64,000 nucleotides of DNA from DASUBN01 sp964584665 (GCA_964584665.1 CAZPAO010000008.1:27347-91346); one strand, 5' to 3'. Positions 17,657 to 26,540 are shown, counted from the first letter of the stretch. Numbers and translations: made by a program. Notes: generated by a model from the sequence alone, not told the origin.

Positions 17657-18147
17657 ACCTCGCCATCCCGGTAGACCACGAAGCTTCCGGCATAGCGGGC
17701 GGCCGGCAGGCCGCCCTGGAGCATCTCTGCGTCCAGTCCGATGCGCGCCTTGCCGCGGCGCGCCAGGGTCTGGCGGAACTTATCCAGCACCGCTGCTTGC
17801 GGCGGAGGGCAGAGCGCTTCCAGGTCCGTGCTCACGGGCTTGAGGTAGTTCACCCGCGCCTCGTTCACCACCATGTGCAGCGGCTGCTCATCCTCCAGCA
17901 GCAGCCAGAGATAACCCCAACAGGCCAGCGTCATGAGGCTCGCGAGACTGCCGCCGAAGGCGGTGCGCTCGTGGTTGATGTTGGGGGCGAGGGGAGCGGT
18001 CAGTTTCAGGCCTGACCCATCGAAGTCCGCGACCTTGACCTGCATCTGCGCGACCAATGGGATGTGCGCGTGCATATAGCGCTCGAGGCGCCCGGCGCGC
18101 TCGGCAGGGGCATCGGCGCTCTTCAACGGTGGCTGCAGACCGGGCAT
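17653..18147 (-). CDS. YiiD-C-type hot-dog thioesterase domain protein
   Basis: A 164-residue protein resembling the putative thioesterase domain at the C-terminus of E. coli YiiD. Seen directly: LTAPLAPNINHERTAFGGSLASLMTLACWGYLWLLL, the hot-dog helix region with its NINHERTAFGGS motif, then alternating beta strands. It probably hydrolyses an acyl-CoA or related thioester; the substrate is not inferable. It overlaps the end of the MoeB-like gene by 25 bases, so the two are likely co-transcribed, and it is tail-to-tail with the metallopeptidase fusion gene. Confidence 0.8.
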   Translation of the reverse strand: MPGLQPPLKSADAPAERAGRLERYMHAHIPLVAQMQVKVADFDGSGLKLTAPLAPNINHERTAFGGSLASLMTLACWGYLWLLLEDEQPLHMVVNEARVNYLKPVSTDLEALCPPPQAAVLDKFRQTLARRGKARIGLDAEMLQGGLPAARYAGSFVVYRDGEV

Positions 18148-18878
18148 GCGGTGTCTCGTTTGAGGGTGGTGTAGCGCATCTCGCCGGTCAGGGCGTCGTA
18201 ACGCAGGAGCCGGCCCGTGAGAGGGCGGCCCGTGCCGGTGAGGAGCTTCACGGCCTCCACCGCCATCAGGCTGCCGATGACGCCTGTGAGAGGTGCCAGC
18301 ACGCCGTTCTGGCGGCAGTTCTCCAGCTCCTCGCCGCCTTCCTCATAGAGGCAGGCGTAGCAGGGGCTGGCTCCATCCCGTGTGTCGAACACCAGGAGCT
18401 GGCCTTCGTAGCGAAGGGCGGCGCCGGAGACGAGCGGCTTGCGTGCCGCTACGCAGGCGGCATTCACCGCGAAGCGGGTGCCGAAGTTGTCGCTGCCATC
18501 CAGCACGAGATCGGCACGCAGGACTGCGTCCGCGCGTGCCTGGCCTTCCAGGCGGCCTTCCAGGGCTTCCAGCTTGCAAGCGGGGTTGAGGGCGGCAAGA
18601 GCGCCCGTCGCAGCGGCTGTCTTGGGCGTGCCCACATCTGCGTCGCCGTAGAGGATCTGGCGTTGCAGGTTGCTCAAGTCCACCCGGTCGAAGTCGTTGA
18701 GCAGCAGCCGCCCCACGCCGGAGGCGGCGAGATACATGGCGGCCGGCGAACCGAGGCCTCCCAGGCCCACCACCAGCACGGTGGCGGCAGCCAGCCGCTC
18801 CTGCGCTGCAGCGCCGAAGTCCGGCAGCGCGAGATGGCGGCTGTAGCGCAGCTTCCAGTCCGGATCGTGGTCGCTCAT
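18123..18878 (-). CDS. moeB: MoeB/ThiF/HesA family E1-like adenylyltransferase
   Basis: A 251-residue enzyme that adenylates the C-terminal glycine of a ubiquitin-like sulfur carrier such as MoaD or ThiS. It has the nucleotide motif VVGLGGLGSPAAMYLA, the DGSDNFGTRF motif, and two zinc-binding CxxC pairs (PCYAC and ACPVC at the C-terminus). The start MSDHDPDWKLRYSRHL at 18878 fits family N-termini; longer in-frame starts run into the divergent marC gene. Molybdopterin versus thiamine partner cannot be decided because no MoaD or ThiS gene is nearby. Confidence 0.88.
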   Translation of the reverse strand: MSDHDPDWKLRYSRHLALPDFGAAAQERLAAATVLVVGLGGLGSPAAMYLAASGVGRLLLNDFDRVDLSNLQRQILYGDADVGTPKTAAATGALAALNPACKLEALEGRLEGQARADAVLRADLVLDGSDNFGTRFAVNAACVAARKPLVSGAALRYEGQLLVFDTRDGASPCYACLYEEGGEELENCRQNGVLAPLTGVIGSLMAVEAVKLLTGTGRPLTGRLLRYDALTGEMRYTTLKRDTACPVCSHR

Positions 18879-18942
18879 GGGCGGATTGTACCGCGGCAGG
18901 CTTGAACGGCCGCGGCCAAACCCGCAAGATGGAGCCACGCAG

Positions 18943-19593
18943 ATGGATGGGGACGGCATGGCCGCCTGGGTCGAATATCTCAAGTTCTTCGCCGGGTTGG
19001 TGGCCATCCTCAACCCCATCGGCGTCATCCCCATCTTCATCAACCTCACCTACAACCAGACCGCCGTGGAGCGTAACCGCACCGCGCTGATGGCGGCCAT
19101 CACCGTGGGCGTGGTGCTGGGCGTGGCGCTGCTCTGCGGCGAGCGCATCCTGGATTTCTTCGGCATCAGCGTCGCCTCCTTCCAGGTGGCAGGCGGCATC
19201 CTCATCCTCTACAACTCCCTCTCCATGCTGCAGGCGAAGATGAACGCTACCCGGCAGACGGAGGAGGAGGCCCAGGAGACGGTGGAGCGCGAGGATGTGG
19301 CGGTGGTGCCCATCGGCATACCTCTCACCGCCGGCCCTGGCGCCATCAGCACCGTAATCCTCTACGGCCACAAGCCGGCGTTGTTCGGGCAATACGTGAT
19401 CCTGTTCGGTGGCATCATCGTCACCGCCGCCATCGTATGGGCAGCATTCAGGCTATCGCCGCTCATCTCGCGGCTCCTCAGCCGCACCGGTATCAACATC
19501 GTGACCCGCATCATGGGCCTCATCATGGCCTCCATCGGCATCGAATTCATATTCGCAGGCCTCAAGGCCTTCTTCCCAGGCCTGACTTCGTAA
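18943..19593 (+). CDS. MarC family integral membrane protein
   Basis: A six-span inner-membrane protein of the MarC family, about 216 residues. The two signature blocks are present: FFAGLVAILNPIGVIPIFINLT at the N-terminus and PLTAGPGAISTVILYG in the middle, followed by FRLSPLISRLLSRTGINIVTRIMGLIMASIGIEFI. The function of the family is not established; the historical link to multiple antibiotic resistance is not supported. The start at 18943 has GGAG eight bases upstream; 18958 is an alternative. A hairpin terminator follows. Confidence 0.9.
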   Translation: MDGDGMAAWVEYLKFFAGLVAILNPIGVIPIFINLTYNQTAVERNRTALMAAITVGVVLGVALLCGERILDFFGISVASFQVAGGILILYNSLSMLQAKMNATRQTEEEAQETVEREDVAVVPIGIPLTAGPGAISTVILYGHKPALFGQYVILFGGIIVTAAIVWAAFRLSPLISRLLSRTGINIVTRIMGLIMASIGIEFIFAGLKAFFPGLTS

Positions 19594-19613
19594 GCTGCCG
19601 ATATGCAGACATG

Positions 19614-19645
19614 AAAAAGCCGGCATCACTGCCGGCTTTTCTTTC
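19614..19645. terminator. Bidirectional rho-independent terminator
   Basis: AAAAAGCCGGCA, loop TCAC, TGCCGGCTTTTCTTT. The eight-base stem is flanked by an A-run and a T-run, so it can stop transcription of marC on the plus strand and of the cyclophilin gene on the minus strand. Confidence 0.9.
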
Positions 19646-19662
19646 CCCGACATCGCGCAGTC

Positions 19663-20145
19663 TCAGGCCTTGCGCGCGCTGGTGATGATGACGGGCGTCA
19701 CCGGCACGTCCCGGTGGCCGCCGGCGCTGCCGGTCTTCACCTCGCCGATCTTGTCCACCACCTCGGTGCCCTTCACCACCTTGCCGAACACCGCGTAGCC
19801 GAAGTCACGCTTGCCGTTGTCCAGGAACACGTTGTCCGCCAGGTTGATGAAGAACTGGCTGGTGGCGCTGTTGATATCGGACGTGCGTGCCATGGCGAGG
19901 GTGTAGGGTTCGTTGGAAAGGCCGTTGTCCGCCTCGTTCTTGATGGGGGCCTCGGTCTTCTTCTGCGCCATGTCCGGCGTGAAGCCACCGCACTGCACCA
20001 TGAAGTCAGGTATGACGCGGTGGAAGATGGTACCGTCATAGAAACCGGCTTCCACATAGCCCAGGAAGTTCTTGACGGTGATCGGGGCCTTGTCGGCGAA
20101 GAGTTCGACGCTGATGTCGCCGAGGCTGGTGGAGAGGATGATCAT
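19663..20145 (-). CDS. ppiB: Cyclophilin-type peptidyl-prolyl cis-trans isomerase
   Basis: A 160-residue cytoplasmic cyclophilin, PpiB-like, without a signal peptide when started at MIILSTSLGDISVELF (20145). Family core motifs are present: FHRVIPDFMVQCGGF, NEPYTLAMART and SQFFINLADNVFLD. The last matches the active-site SQFFI block. It catalyses proline isomerisation during protein folding. It is downstream of prmC on the same strand with a 41-base gap and shares the terminator with marC. Confidence 0.93.
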   Translation of the reverse strand: MIILSTSLGDISVELFADKAPITVKNFLGYVEAGFYDGTIFHRVIPDFMVQCGGFTPDMAQKKTEAPIKNEADNGLSNEPYTLAMARTSDINSATSQFFINLADNVFLDNGKRDFGYAVFGKVVKGTEVVDKIGEVKTGSAGGHRDVPVTPVIITSARKA

Positions 20146-20186
20146 GGGGTACTCCTGGAAAATGATGGCGGATTCTAGCGCGGGGC

Positions 20187-21032
20187 TCAGGGCTTTGCCC
20201 AATCCGCCAGGCTTACCCGTTCATGGCCCGACAGGTCGCGGACGCTGCGGGCACCGACGAAGCCGGTGGTCTGCAGCAGGCCGCGTACTGCGGCACCCTG
20301 ATCCAGGCCATGCTCAAGCAGCAAGGCTCCATCCTTATATAGGTAGTCCGGCGCCCCAGCCACGATGCGACGCAGATCCTCCAGGCCGTCGGGGCCGGAG
20401 GCGAGGGCTGACAGGGGTTCGAAGCGCAGGTCACCTTGCTTGAGGTGAGGGTCTGTCTCCGCCACATAGGGCGGATTGGAAGCGATGAGATGGAAGCAGC
20501 GCGCTGACACAGCCTCGAACCAATCGCCCTGGATGAATTCCATGTTCTTCAGCCCCAGCGCCGTCGCATTGCTGCGTGCGACGGAGAGCGCTTCCGCGCT
20601 CCGGTCCGTGGCGGTGACGTGTATGAGGGGACGTTCCTTGGCGATGGCGAGGGCGATGGCGCCGCTGCCGGTGCCGAGATCCAGTATCTCCCAGTCGGCC
20701 TGCGCCGGTATCCGCAGCAGGGCTTCTTCCACCAGGAGTTCCGTCTCGGGACGGGGGATGAGGGTCGCAGGCGTGACCTTGAGCTCCAGTGACCAGAACT
20801 CACGCTTGCTCGTGAGATATGCGATGGGTTCCCCGCGCAGGCGCGCATCCACGAGATCGGCGAAGACCAGCGCTTGTGAGGCATCCAGCACCGCTTCAGG
20901 ATGCGCGCGCAGATGACTGCGGTCCCTGCCCAGGGCATGGGCCAGCAGGACTTCGGCGTCCAGGCGCGGGCTGTCGCTCGCGGCCTGGAGGCGCGTCTCG
21001 GCTTCGGTCAAAAGGCTCAAGAAGGTCTGCAT
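20187..21032 (-). CDS. prmC: PrmC, release-factor glutamine methyltransferase
   Basis: A SAM-dependent enzyme that methylates the GGQ glutamine of RF1 and RF2. From MQTFLSLLTEAE (start 21032) it has 281 residues, an N-terminal helical RF-binding domain, motif I ILDLGTGSGAIALAIA, and the catalytic NPPYV that distinguishes PrmC/HemK. An in-frame ATG at 21098 lies in the region upstream of the CBS gene and is less likely. In many gammaproteobacteria prmC follows prfA; here it is about 5.5 kb from prfA and paired with ppiB. Confidence 0.94.
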   Translation of the reverse strand: MQTFLSLLTEAETRLQAASDSPRLDAEVLLAHALGRDRSHLRAHPEAVLDASQALVFADLVDARLRGEPIAYLTSKREFWSLELKVTPATLIPRPETELLVEEALLRIPAQADWEILDLGTGSGAIALAIAKERPLIHVTATDRSAEALSVARSNATALGLKNMEFIQGDWFEAVSARCFHLIASNPPYVAETDPHLKQGDLRFEPLSALASGPDGLEDLRRIVAGAPDYLYKDGALLLEHGLDQGAAVRGLLQTTGFVGARSVRDLSGHERVSLADWAKP

Positions 21033-21096
21033 GTGGTGGGCATATTGTAGACACTCCCGTAAAATGGCGCCTTCGCTTAACGCCCCCGGAGGGCGC

Positions 21097-22455
21097 ATGC
21101 GCGTCTATTCCAACGTCATGGAGATGGTCGGCAACACGCCGATGCTCGAACTCACCCATCTCGACACCGGGCCCTGCCGGCTGTTCCTGAAGCTCGAACT
21201 CATGAATCCGGGCGGCTCCGTGAAGGACCGCATCGGCCGCAGCATGATCGAGGAGGCCGAGAAGCGCGGTGATCTGAAGCCGGGCATGACCATCGTCGAG
21301 GCCACTGCCGGCAACACGGGCTTAGGCTTGGCGCTGGTGGCGGCCCAGAAGGGCTACCCTCTGATCCTGGTCATCCCCGACAAGATGAGCCAGGAGAAGA
21401 TCTTCAACCTGCGTGCCATGGGCGCGGAGGTGGTGCTGACCCGCTCCGACGTGGCTAAGGGCCATCCCGAGTACTACCAGGACATGGCCAAGCGCATCGC
21501 GGAGGAGCAGGGGGCGTTCTACGTCAACCAGTTCGGCAATCCGGACAACGTCAAGGCTCATGAAACCACCACTGCCCCCGAGATCTGGGAGCAGATGGGG
21601 CACGACCTGGACGCGGTGGTGGTGGGCGTGGGCTCCAGCGGCACCCTCACCGGCATCGGCCATTACTTCCGCAAGGTCGCACCCCACGTGGAGATGGTGC
21701 TGGCCGATCCCAAGGGCTCCGTGCTCGTGGACTACCTCAAGACCGGAGTACTGGGCCAGAAGGGCGGCTGGCTGGTGGAAGGCATCGGCGAGGATTTCAT
21801 CCCGGACATCTGCGACCTCTCAGTGGTGAAGCAGGCCTACACCATCCCGGACGCGGAGGCTTTCGCCGTGGCCCGCGAGGTACTGCGCAAGGAAGGTGTC
21901 CTGCTCGGCTCCTCCTCCGGCGTGCTCATCGGCGCCGCCTTGCGCTACTGCCGCGCGCAGAAGAGCCCGAAACGGGTGGTGACCCTGGGCGCTGACACCG
22001 GCAACAAGTACCTCTCCAAGCTCTACAACGACTTCTGGATGATCGAGCAGGGGTTCATCGACCGCCCCAAGCGAGGCGATCTGGGCGACTTCGTGGGCCG
22101 ACCCTATTGGGAACGGGCGACGGTGTATGTAGGCCCGGGCGACACCCTGGCCACGGCCCACACCCGCATGCGCAACAACGGCATCTCGCAGCTGCCGGTG
22201 ATGGATGGCAAGCAGTTCCTGGGGGCCGTGAGCGAGATCGACCTCATCAGCGCGGTGCAGAAAGACCCGCGCGGCTTCACCCAGGAAGTGCGCGCGGCCG
22301 TGAATACCCGGTTCCCGCGCATCAGCGCAGGGGAGAAGCCGGACGCGCTCTTCAAGCTCATGCAGACCGAGACCGCCGCTGCAGTGATGGACGGGGACAA
22401 CTTCCTCGGCCTCGTCACCCGCAGCGACCTCCTGAACCGCCTCAGACTCCAATAG
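21097..22455 (+). CDS. cbs: Cystathionine beta-synthase with C-terminal CBS domains
   Basis: A PLP enzyme that condenses serine with homocysteine to cystathionine, the first step of reverse transsulfuration. About 452 residues from the ATG at 21097. Lys43 in NPGGSVKDR binds PLP, EATAGNTGLGLA is the substrate loop, and GSSGTLTG with GSSSGV form the cofactor phosphate region. Two CBS modules occupy about 330-452, as in full-length CBS and unlike plain cysteine synthase. GGAGG eight bases before the ATG lies in a small GC hairpin (GCCCCC/GGAGGGC), which might modulate translation. The gamma-lyase gene follows 17 bases later. Confidence 0.9.
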   Translation: MRVYSNVMEMVGNTPMLELTHLDTGPCRLFLKLELMNPGGSVKDRIGRSMIEEAEKRGDLKPGMTIVEATAGNTGLGLALVAAQKGYPLILVIPDKMSQEKIFNLRAMGAEVVLTRSDVAKGHPEYYQDMAKRIAEEQGAFYVNQFGNPDNVKAHETTTAPEIWEQMGHDLDAVVVGVGSSGTLTGIGHYFRKVAPHVEMVLADPKGSVLVDYLKTGVLGQKGGWLVEGIGEDFIPDICDLSVVKQAYTIPDAEAFAVAREVLRKEGVLLGSSSGVLIGAALRYCRAQKSPKRVVTLGADTGNKYLSKLYNDFWMIEQGFIDRPKRGDLGDFVGRPYWERATVYVGPGDTLATAHTRMRNNGISQLPVMDGKQFLGAVSEIDLISAVQKDPRGFTQEVRAAVNTRFPRISAGEKPDALFKLMQTETAAAVMDGDNFLGLVTRSDLLNRLRLQ

Positions 22456-22472
22456 CATTCCCGGAGCCCTCT

Positions 22473-23639
22473 ATGAAGAAAGACCAACGCTACAACTTCG
22501 CCACCCGCACCATCCATGCGGGCCAGTCGCCCGACCCCACCACCGGCGCCGTGATGCAGCCCATCTACGCCACCTCCACCTACGCCCAGGAGAGCCCGGG
22601 CAAGCACAAGGGTTACGAGTATTCCCGCAGTCAGAACCCCACACGCATGGCTTATGAGCGCTGCGTGGCGGATCTCGAGAACGGCAAGCAGGGTTACGGC
22701 TTCGCGTCCGGCCTTGCGTCCACCGCCACCATCCTCGATTTGCTGGACACCGGCAGCCACGTGATCGCCATGGACGACATGTACGGCGGCACGTTCCGGC
22801 TGTTCGAGCGGGTACGCAAGCGTTCCGCGGGCCTGAAATTCAGCTACGTGGACCTGCGTGACCGCAAGGCACTCGAGGCGGCCATCCGCCCCGAGACGCG
22901 CCTCATCTGGGTGGAGACGCCCACAAACCCCACGTTGAAGATCGCCGACCTCGCCATGATCGCCGAGGTGGCCAAGAAGCGCGGCATCATCACCGCCTGC
23001 GACAACACCTTCGCCTCGCCGGCCATGCAGCGCCCGCTGGATCACGGCTTCGACATGGTCATGCATTCCGCCACCAAGTTCCTGAACGGCCACTCCGACA
23101 TCGTGGGCGGCATGGTGGTGGTGGGGGACCGGCCGGAGCTGGCGGAACAGCTCGCCTTCCTGCATAACGCGGTGGGGTCCATCGCCGGCCCCTTCGACAG
23201 CTTCCTGGCATTGCGCGGCCTGAAGACCCTGGCCTTGCGCATGCAACGTCATGCGGAGAACGCCATCGAACTCGCGGGCTGGCTGGAGAAGCATCCCAAG
23301 GTGGAGAAGGTGACCTACCCGGGCCTGCCCAGCCATCCGGAACACGCGCTGGCGAAGCGCCAGATGCTGGGTTTCGGCGGTATCGTCACTATCTATCTCA
23401 AGGGCGGCGAGCCGGAAGCGCGCCGCTTCCTGGAGAACTGCCATCTCTTCACGCTGGCGGAGAGCCTAGGCGGCGTCGAGAGCCTGGTGGATCATCCGGG
23501 TATCATGACCCACGCCTCGGTCCCGCCCGAGACGCGCAAGGCGCTCGGCATCAGCGACTCGCTGGTGCGCCTGTCGGTGGGCGTGGAAGACGTGAACGAC
23601 CTGCGGTTGGATCTCGAACACGCGCTCTCTGCCATCTGA
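22473..23639 (+). CDS. Cystathionine gamma-lyase/synthase (Cys/Met metabolism PLP enzyme)
   Basis: A 388-residue enzyme of the MetB/MetC/CGL family. PLP lysine 202 is in HSATKFLNGHSD; YEYSRSQNPTR and the C-terminal ESLGGVESLVDHPGIMTHASVP are the substrate and phosphate-binding blocks. Pairing with cystathionine beta-synthase suggests cystathionine gamma-lyase, making cysteine from homocysteine, but gamma-synthase activity is possible and cannot be excluded by eye. The ATG at 22473 has GGAG nine bases upstream. Longer in-frame starts lie inside the CBS gene and are rejected. A strong terminator follows. Confidence 0.9.
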   Translation: MKKDQRYNFATRTIHAGQSPDPTTGAVMQPIYATSTYAQESPGKHKGYEYSRSQNPTRMAYERCVADLENGKQGYGFASGLASTATILDLLDTGSHVIAMDDMYGGTFRLFERVRKRSAGLKFSYVDLRDRKALEAAIRPETRLIWVETPTNPTLKIADLAMIAEVAKKRGIITACDNTFASPAMQRPLDHGFDMVMHSATKFLNGHSDIVGGMVVVGDRPELAEQLAFLHNAVGSIAGPFDSFLALRGLKTLALRMQRHAENAIELAGWLEKHPKVEKVTYPGLPSHPEHALAKRQMLGFGGIVTIYLKGGEPEARRFLENCHLFTLAESLGGVESLVDHPGIMTHASVPPETRKALGISDSLVRLSVGVEDVNDLRLDLEHALSAI

Positions 23640-23666
23640 GCGATCGTTCGGAGACTAAAATTGAAT

Positions 23667-23704
23667 AAAAAAAGGCGAACTCGTAAACGAGTTCGCCTTT
23701 TTTC
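23667..23704. terminator. Strong bidirectional rho-independent terminator
   Basis: AAAAAAAGGCGAACTCGT and ACGAGTTCGCCTTTTTT pair over 17-18 bases around an AA loop, with an A-run before and a T-run after. It ends the CBS-CGL operon and can also stop minus-strand transcripts from the small lipoprotein gene. Confidence 0.95.
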
Positions 23705-23713
23705 GGTCTCCGA

Positions 23714-23758
23714 ATCCTTCGTTTAAGAAGGATCCTCTACGCACCTTGCGGTGCGTAG
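23714..23758 (-). other. Tandem hairpins after the small lipoprotein gene
   Basis: Two short stem-loops lie between the terminator and the lipoprotein stop: ATCCTTC/GAAGGAT (23714-23720 and 23727-23733) and CTACGCACC/GGTGCGTAG (23737-23745 and 23750-23758). Neither has its own U-run. They may stabilise the 3' end of the minus-strand mRNA. Confidence 0.45.
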
Positions 23759-23764
23759 CCGCGA

Positions 23765-23953
23765 TTACTTGTGGGTGCTCGCAGCGGGAGCAGCAGCCGT
23801 GCCGGCCGGAGCAGGCATAGCGGTGCTGGCGGCCGGGGCCGGGGCAGCGGTGCTGGCAGCCGGAGTGGCAGGAGCTTCGCTCTTGCCGCAAGCGGACAGC
23901 GACAGGGCCAGGGCGGCAGCGGTCAGGACAGCGACGTACTTCTTCATGTTCAT
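23765..23953 (-). CDS. Small Ala/Pro-rich lipoprotein
   Basis: A 62-residue protein starting MNMKKYVAVLTAAALALSLSAC, a clear lipoprotein signal with lipobox LSAC. The mature part is almost only Ala, Pro, Ser and Thr with the repeated word AAPAPAAST. I do not recognise a family. It is probably an outer-membrane-anchored small lipoprotein. An AT-rich upstream stretch contains TATCAT as a possible -10. It is isolated between two intergenic regions and ends in hairpins, which supports its being an expressed gene. Confidence 0.7.
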   Translation of the reverse strand: MNMKKYVAVLTAAALALSLSACGKSEAPATPAASTAAPAPAASTAMPAPAGTAAAPAASTHK

Positions 23954-24190
23954 TACCACCAGTGCAGGAAATGGATGTAAATTTATGATACTACTCGCCG
24001 ATTTTTGATTAAACACGGCGATCGGCGGCAAATTCTAGAGATTTCCCCAGAGACGGGAAGGGCTTTTCCGCACTTTTTATTATATATATATGAATCAATG
24101 AGTTACACCTTCTCCGATCTGTCCTGGCATGCCACAAGTGCACCTAACTTCCTGATTCTCCGCGCTTTCATCTGACACCAAGCTCCACAC

Positions 24191-24832
24191 ATGGACATAC
24201 CTCTCATTCCCTCTACAGACGGCCCCAGCGGCGGCGCAGCCGCGATCCAAGCCATGGCTGCCGGTCTCGCCGCAGAGGACTGGGTGTGCTGTCCGGACTT
24301 CCTGGATGCGAGACGCATCGCCGCGCTGCGCCAGGAAGCCGAGGCCCTGCACAAGGTCGGCCGCTTCCATCCAGCGGGCATAGGACACACCGCGGAACGC
24401 CATGCCGGCATCCGCGGCGACGACATCCATTGGGTCGAGACGCAGGCACCCCTGGCCATGGCGCTGCAACAGCAGGAGTTCACGCTGTTGCGGGAGGCGT
24501 TCAACAGCATGTTGTACCTCGGCTTGCAGGACTTCGAGGGGCACTACGCCGCCTATCCCACCGGTGCCGGCTATGCCCGGCACCTGGACCGTCTGCGCAG
24601 CGATGACCGTCGCGTGGTGTCGCTGGTGCTCTACCTCAACGATGAATGGGATCCAGAGGACGGCGGCGAACTCTGCCTCTATTCCGAGGAGGGGGAGGCG
24701 CAGCCGGCCGCGCGGGTCACCCCGCGAGGCGGCACCCTGGTCTGCTTCCTGAGCGCACAAGTCCCCCACGAAGTGATGGCGACACGACGCACGCGCTGGA
24801 GTTTCTCCGGCTGGTTCCGCCGCCGGGCCTGA
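24191..24832 (+). CDS. 2OG-Fe(II) oxygenase (prolyl-hydroxylase-like)
   Basis: A 213-residue non-haem iron dioxygenase. The facial triad is visible: HLD (His131, Asp133) and His193 in VPHEV, with Arg202 in the C-terminal RRTRWSFSGWF as the probable 2-oxoglutarate ligand. The layout resembles bacterial prolyl-4-hydroxylase-like enzymes; the substrate is unknown. It starts after an AT-rich stretch (TATTATATATATATG near 24080) that could hold its promoter. Two related membrane-protein genes follow on the same strand. Confidence 0.82.
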   Translation: MDIPLIPSTDGPSGGAAAIQAMAAGLAAEDWVCCPDFLDARRIAALRQEAEALHKVGRFHPAGIGHTAERHAGIRGDDIHWVETQAPLAMALQQQEFTLLREAFNSMLYLGLQDFEGHYAAYPTGAGYARHLDRLRSDDRRVVSLVLYLNDEWDPEDGGELCLYSEEGEAQPAARVTPRGGTLVCFLSAQVPHEVMATRRTRWSFSGWFRRRA

Positions 24833-24898
24833 GCGCCACCGGCTTGAGTGCCATGGGGGCCTGGGGCACACTGGGCCGACCACGCACCGGAGCGATCC

Positions 24899-25669
24899 AT
24901 GTTCGAACTGGCGAGTCTCCCGCAGGAATTGGGTGAGATCGTATTGCAGGGCATCCGGCTCGGAAGCCTCGCGTTCCGCCGCCTGTTCACCCTCACCACG
25001 GTGCTGGCGTTCCTAGGGCTCATTCCCACGGTGTTCCTGGTATGGGGAGCGAACGACACCACCTCGTTCGACATGCCTACCTTGGATGCCATCGCGCACA
25101 GGTTCATCAGCCCTTATGGAGGCTTGCTCTCCATCGTCACCGTCATCGGCCTGCTCCCGCAGGCGATGCTGCTGAAGCGCGTCGCGCTCGCCGCGCGCGG
25201 ATCGGCCGAAGCAAGGGATGCGGAACTGCGCCAAGCCCTGCGGGTCTGGCCATGGATGCTGCTTGCCCTGGTCATCTATGGGCTGGTCGTCGCCCTCGGC
25301 ATGATGATGGTGCTGATCCCGGGCGTGATCCTGGCCTTGAGTCTCATGTTCGTGGAGTACGGCGTGGTGCTCGACGGCTTGAAGCCCATCGCGGCGCTGA
25401 ACGCCAGCCACAACCTGGTGTGGGGCCATTGGTGGCGGACATTCGGGCTGCTACTCATGGTCACCATCCCGCCGCTCCTCATCATAAGCATCCTCTCCGC
25501 CGCGCTCGGCATCAGTTTCGGGAGCATGGATGATCCGGTGGTCCACGGGCGCGATCTCTTCAAGCAGGCGGTGCTGGAGATGGTGTTCTTCGCCTTCTGC
25601 GGACCGTTCTATTACTCGATCCTGTTCCTCTACTACCACGACCTGAAGCTGCGCAAGCAGCCGCGCTGA
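24899..25669 (+). CDS. Polytopic membrane protein (YciC/UPF0259-like), copy 1
   Basis: A protein of about 256 residues from the ATG at 24899 with five or six hydrophobic spans. The segment VLIPGVILALSLMFVEYGVVLDGLKPIAALNASHNLVWGHWW resembles the conserved part of YciC-like membrane proteins (a VPG turn, then a helix ending in S/N...LxWxxW). No catalytic motif is seen. It shares its fold pattern with the next gene, four bases downstream, so the two probably form a pair or complex. Function unknown. Confidence 0.65.
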   Translation: MFELASLPQELGEIVLQGIRLGSLAFRRLFTLTTVLAFLGLIPTVFLVWGANDTTSFDMPTLDAIAHRFISPYGGLLSIVTVIGLLPQAMLLKRVALAARGSAEARDAELRQALRVWPWMLLALVIYGLVVALGMMMVLIPGVILALSLMFVEYGVVLDGLKPIAALNASHNLVWGHWWRTFGLLLMVTIPPLLIISILSAALGISFGSMDDPVVHGRDLFKQAVLEMVFFAFCGPFYYSILFLYYHDLKLRKQPR

Positions 25670-25673
25670 GACG

Positions 25674-26537
25674 ATGGACGTGGAACCGCAACGGTCTAGT
25701 GGCATCGGCGCGGTGCTGGGGGAAAGCACGCGGCTGTTCGTCGGGGGCCTGCCTACGGTGTTCCCCTGGGTCCTCGCGGCGGAACTGATCCAGGCGCTGC
25801 CCGGCGCCGATGCCGGCGGCAACATCTTCACCATGGACCTGGAACTCCTGGGCAAGCCGGATTATCTGGTGCGGGCGCTGCTCGCAGGCACGGCCCAGGC
25901 GGTGCTCTATGGGATCGCCGTGCTGCGCCTCGCGGGGCTCGCGGGCGATCCCGTGCAGGGCAAGCCCGTCTGGAATGCGGCTCGCGCCGTACCCGCGGTA
26001 CTCATCGCCTATCTCGCCTACGAGCTGGTGGTGGCTTTCGGCCTCATGCTCACCTTTGCCGTATTCATACTCGGCCTCTTCATCGCGGGCCCGCTGTTCG
26101 GCTTGGTGCTCTGCGTATTGCCGCTCGGTCCGACGGCGGCGGCAAGCACCGCCCTCGGGCTGTTCGTGTTCCCGGCGGTGCTGGAACGGCGCGGGCCCTT
26201 CGCCTCGCTCAAGGAGAGTTCGCGGCTCGCCAAGACCCATTGGGTGAAGGTATCCATGGTGATCTCGGTGCCTGCGCTGGCCCTGCTGGCAGCCTGGTGC
26301 GTGCAGAACGGCCCGCAGGTGATGCGCATGCTCCATTCCTACCTCGATATGCTTTCGCAGCACACCGAGGATGGTTTGAGCATCGGGGACGTGGAGAAGC
26401 TGCAGGATTCCCTGAAGACGCAGCCTGCCGGATCGGATGCCTGGCGGTTGCTGGGATGCGTCGTGAGCGCCTTTGCCTGGTGGTACACGCTGGCGGTCTG
26501 TTACGCCCAGTACCGGGATCTCAAGCGCGCTGGTTGA
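25674..26537 (+). CDS. Polytopic membrane protein, copy 2 (paralogue of upstream gene)
   Basis: A 287-residue membrane protein with about six spans. It parallels the preceding protein: an N-terminal 'E...RLFVGGLPTVFPWVLAAE' span, a central hydrophobic pair, and FASLKESSRLAKTHWVKVSMVISVPALALL, the same Ser-x-x-x-x-x-x-W helix motif. I do not recognise a specific family. It starts four bases after copy 1 and is convergent with prfA, separated by only three bases, so no terminator fits between them. Confidence 0.65.
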   Translation: MDVEPQRSSGIGAVLGESTRLFVGGLPTVFPWVLAAELIQALPGADAGGNIFTMDLELLGKPDYLVRALLAGTAQAVLYGIAVLRLAGLAGDPVQGKPVWNAARAVPAVLIAYLAYELVVAFGLMLTFAVFILGLFIAGPLFGLVLCVLPLGPTAAASTALGLFVFPAVLERRGPFASLKESSRLAKTHWVKVSMVISVPALALLAAWCVQNGPQVMRMLHSYLDMLSQHTEDGLSIGDVEKLQDSLKTQPAGSDAWRLLGCVVSAFAWWYTLAVCYAQYRDLKRAG

Positions 26538-26540
26538 GCC

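Noticed and set aside
23954..24190. Small RNA or attachment site in the AT-rich gap before the 2OG oxygenase
   Set aside because: The gap has an AT-rich run and scattered weak promoter words, but no hairpin with a U-run and no repeat of any tRNA end.
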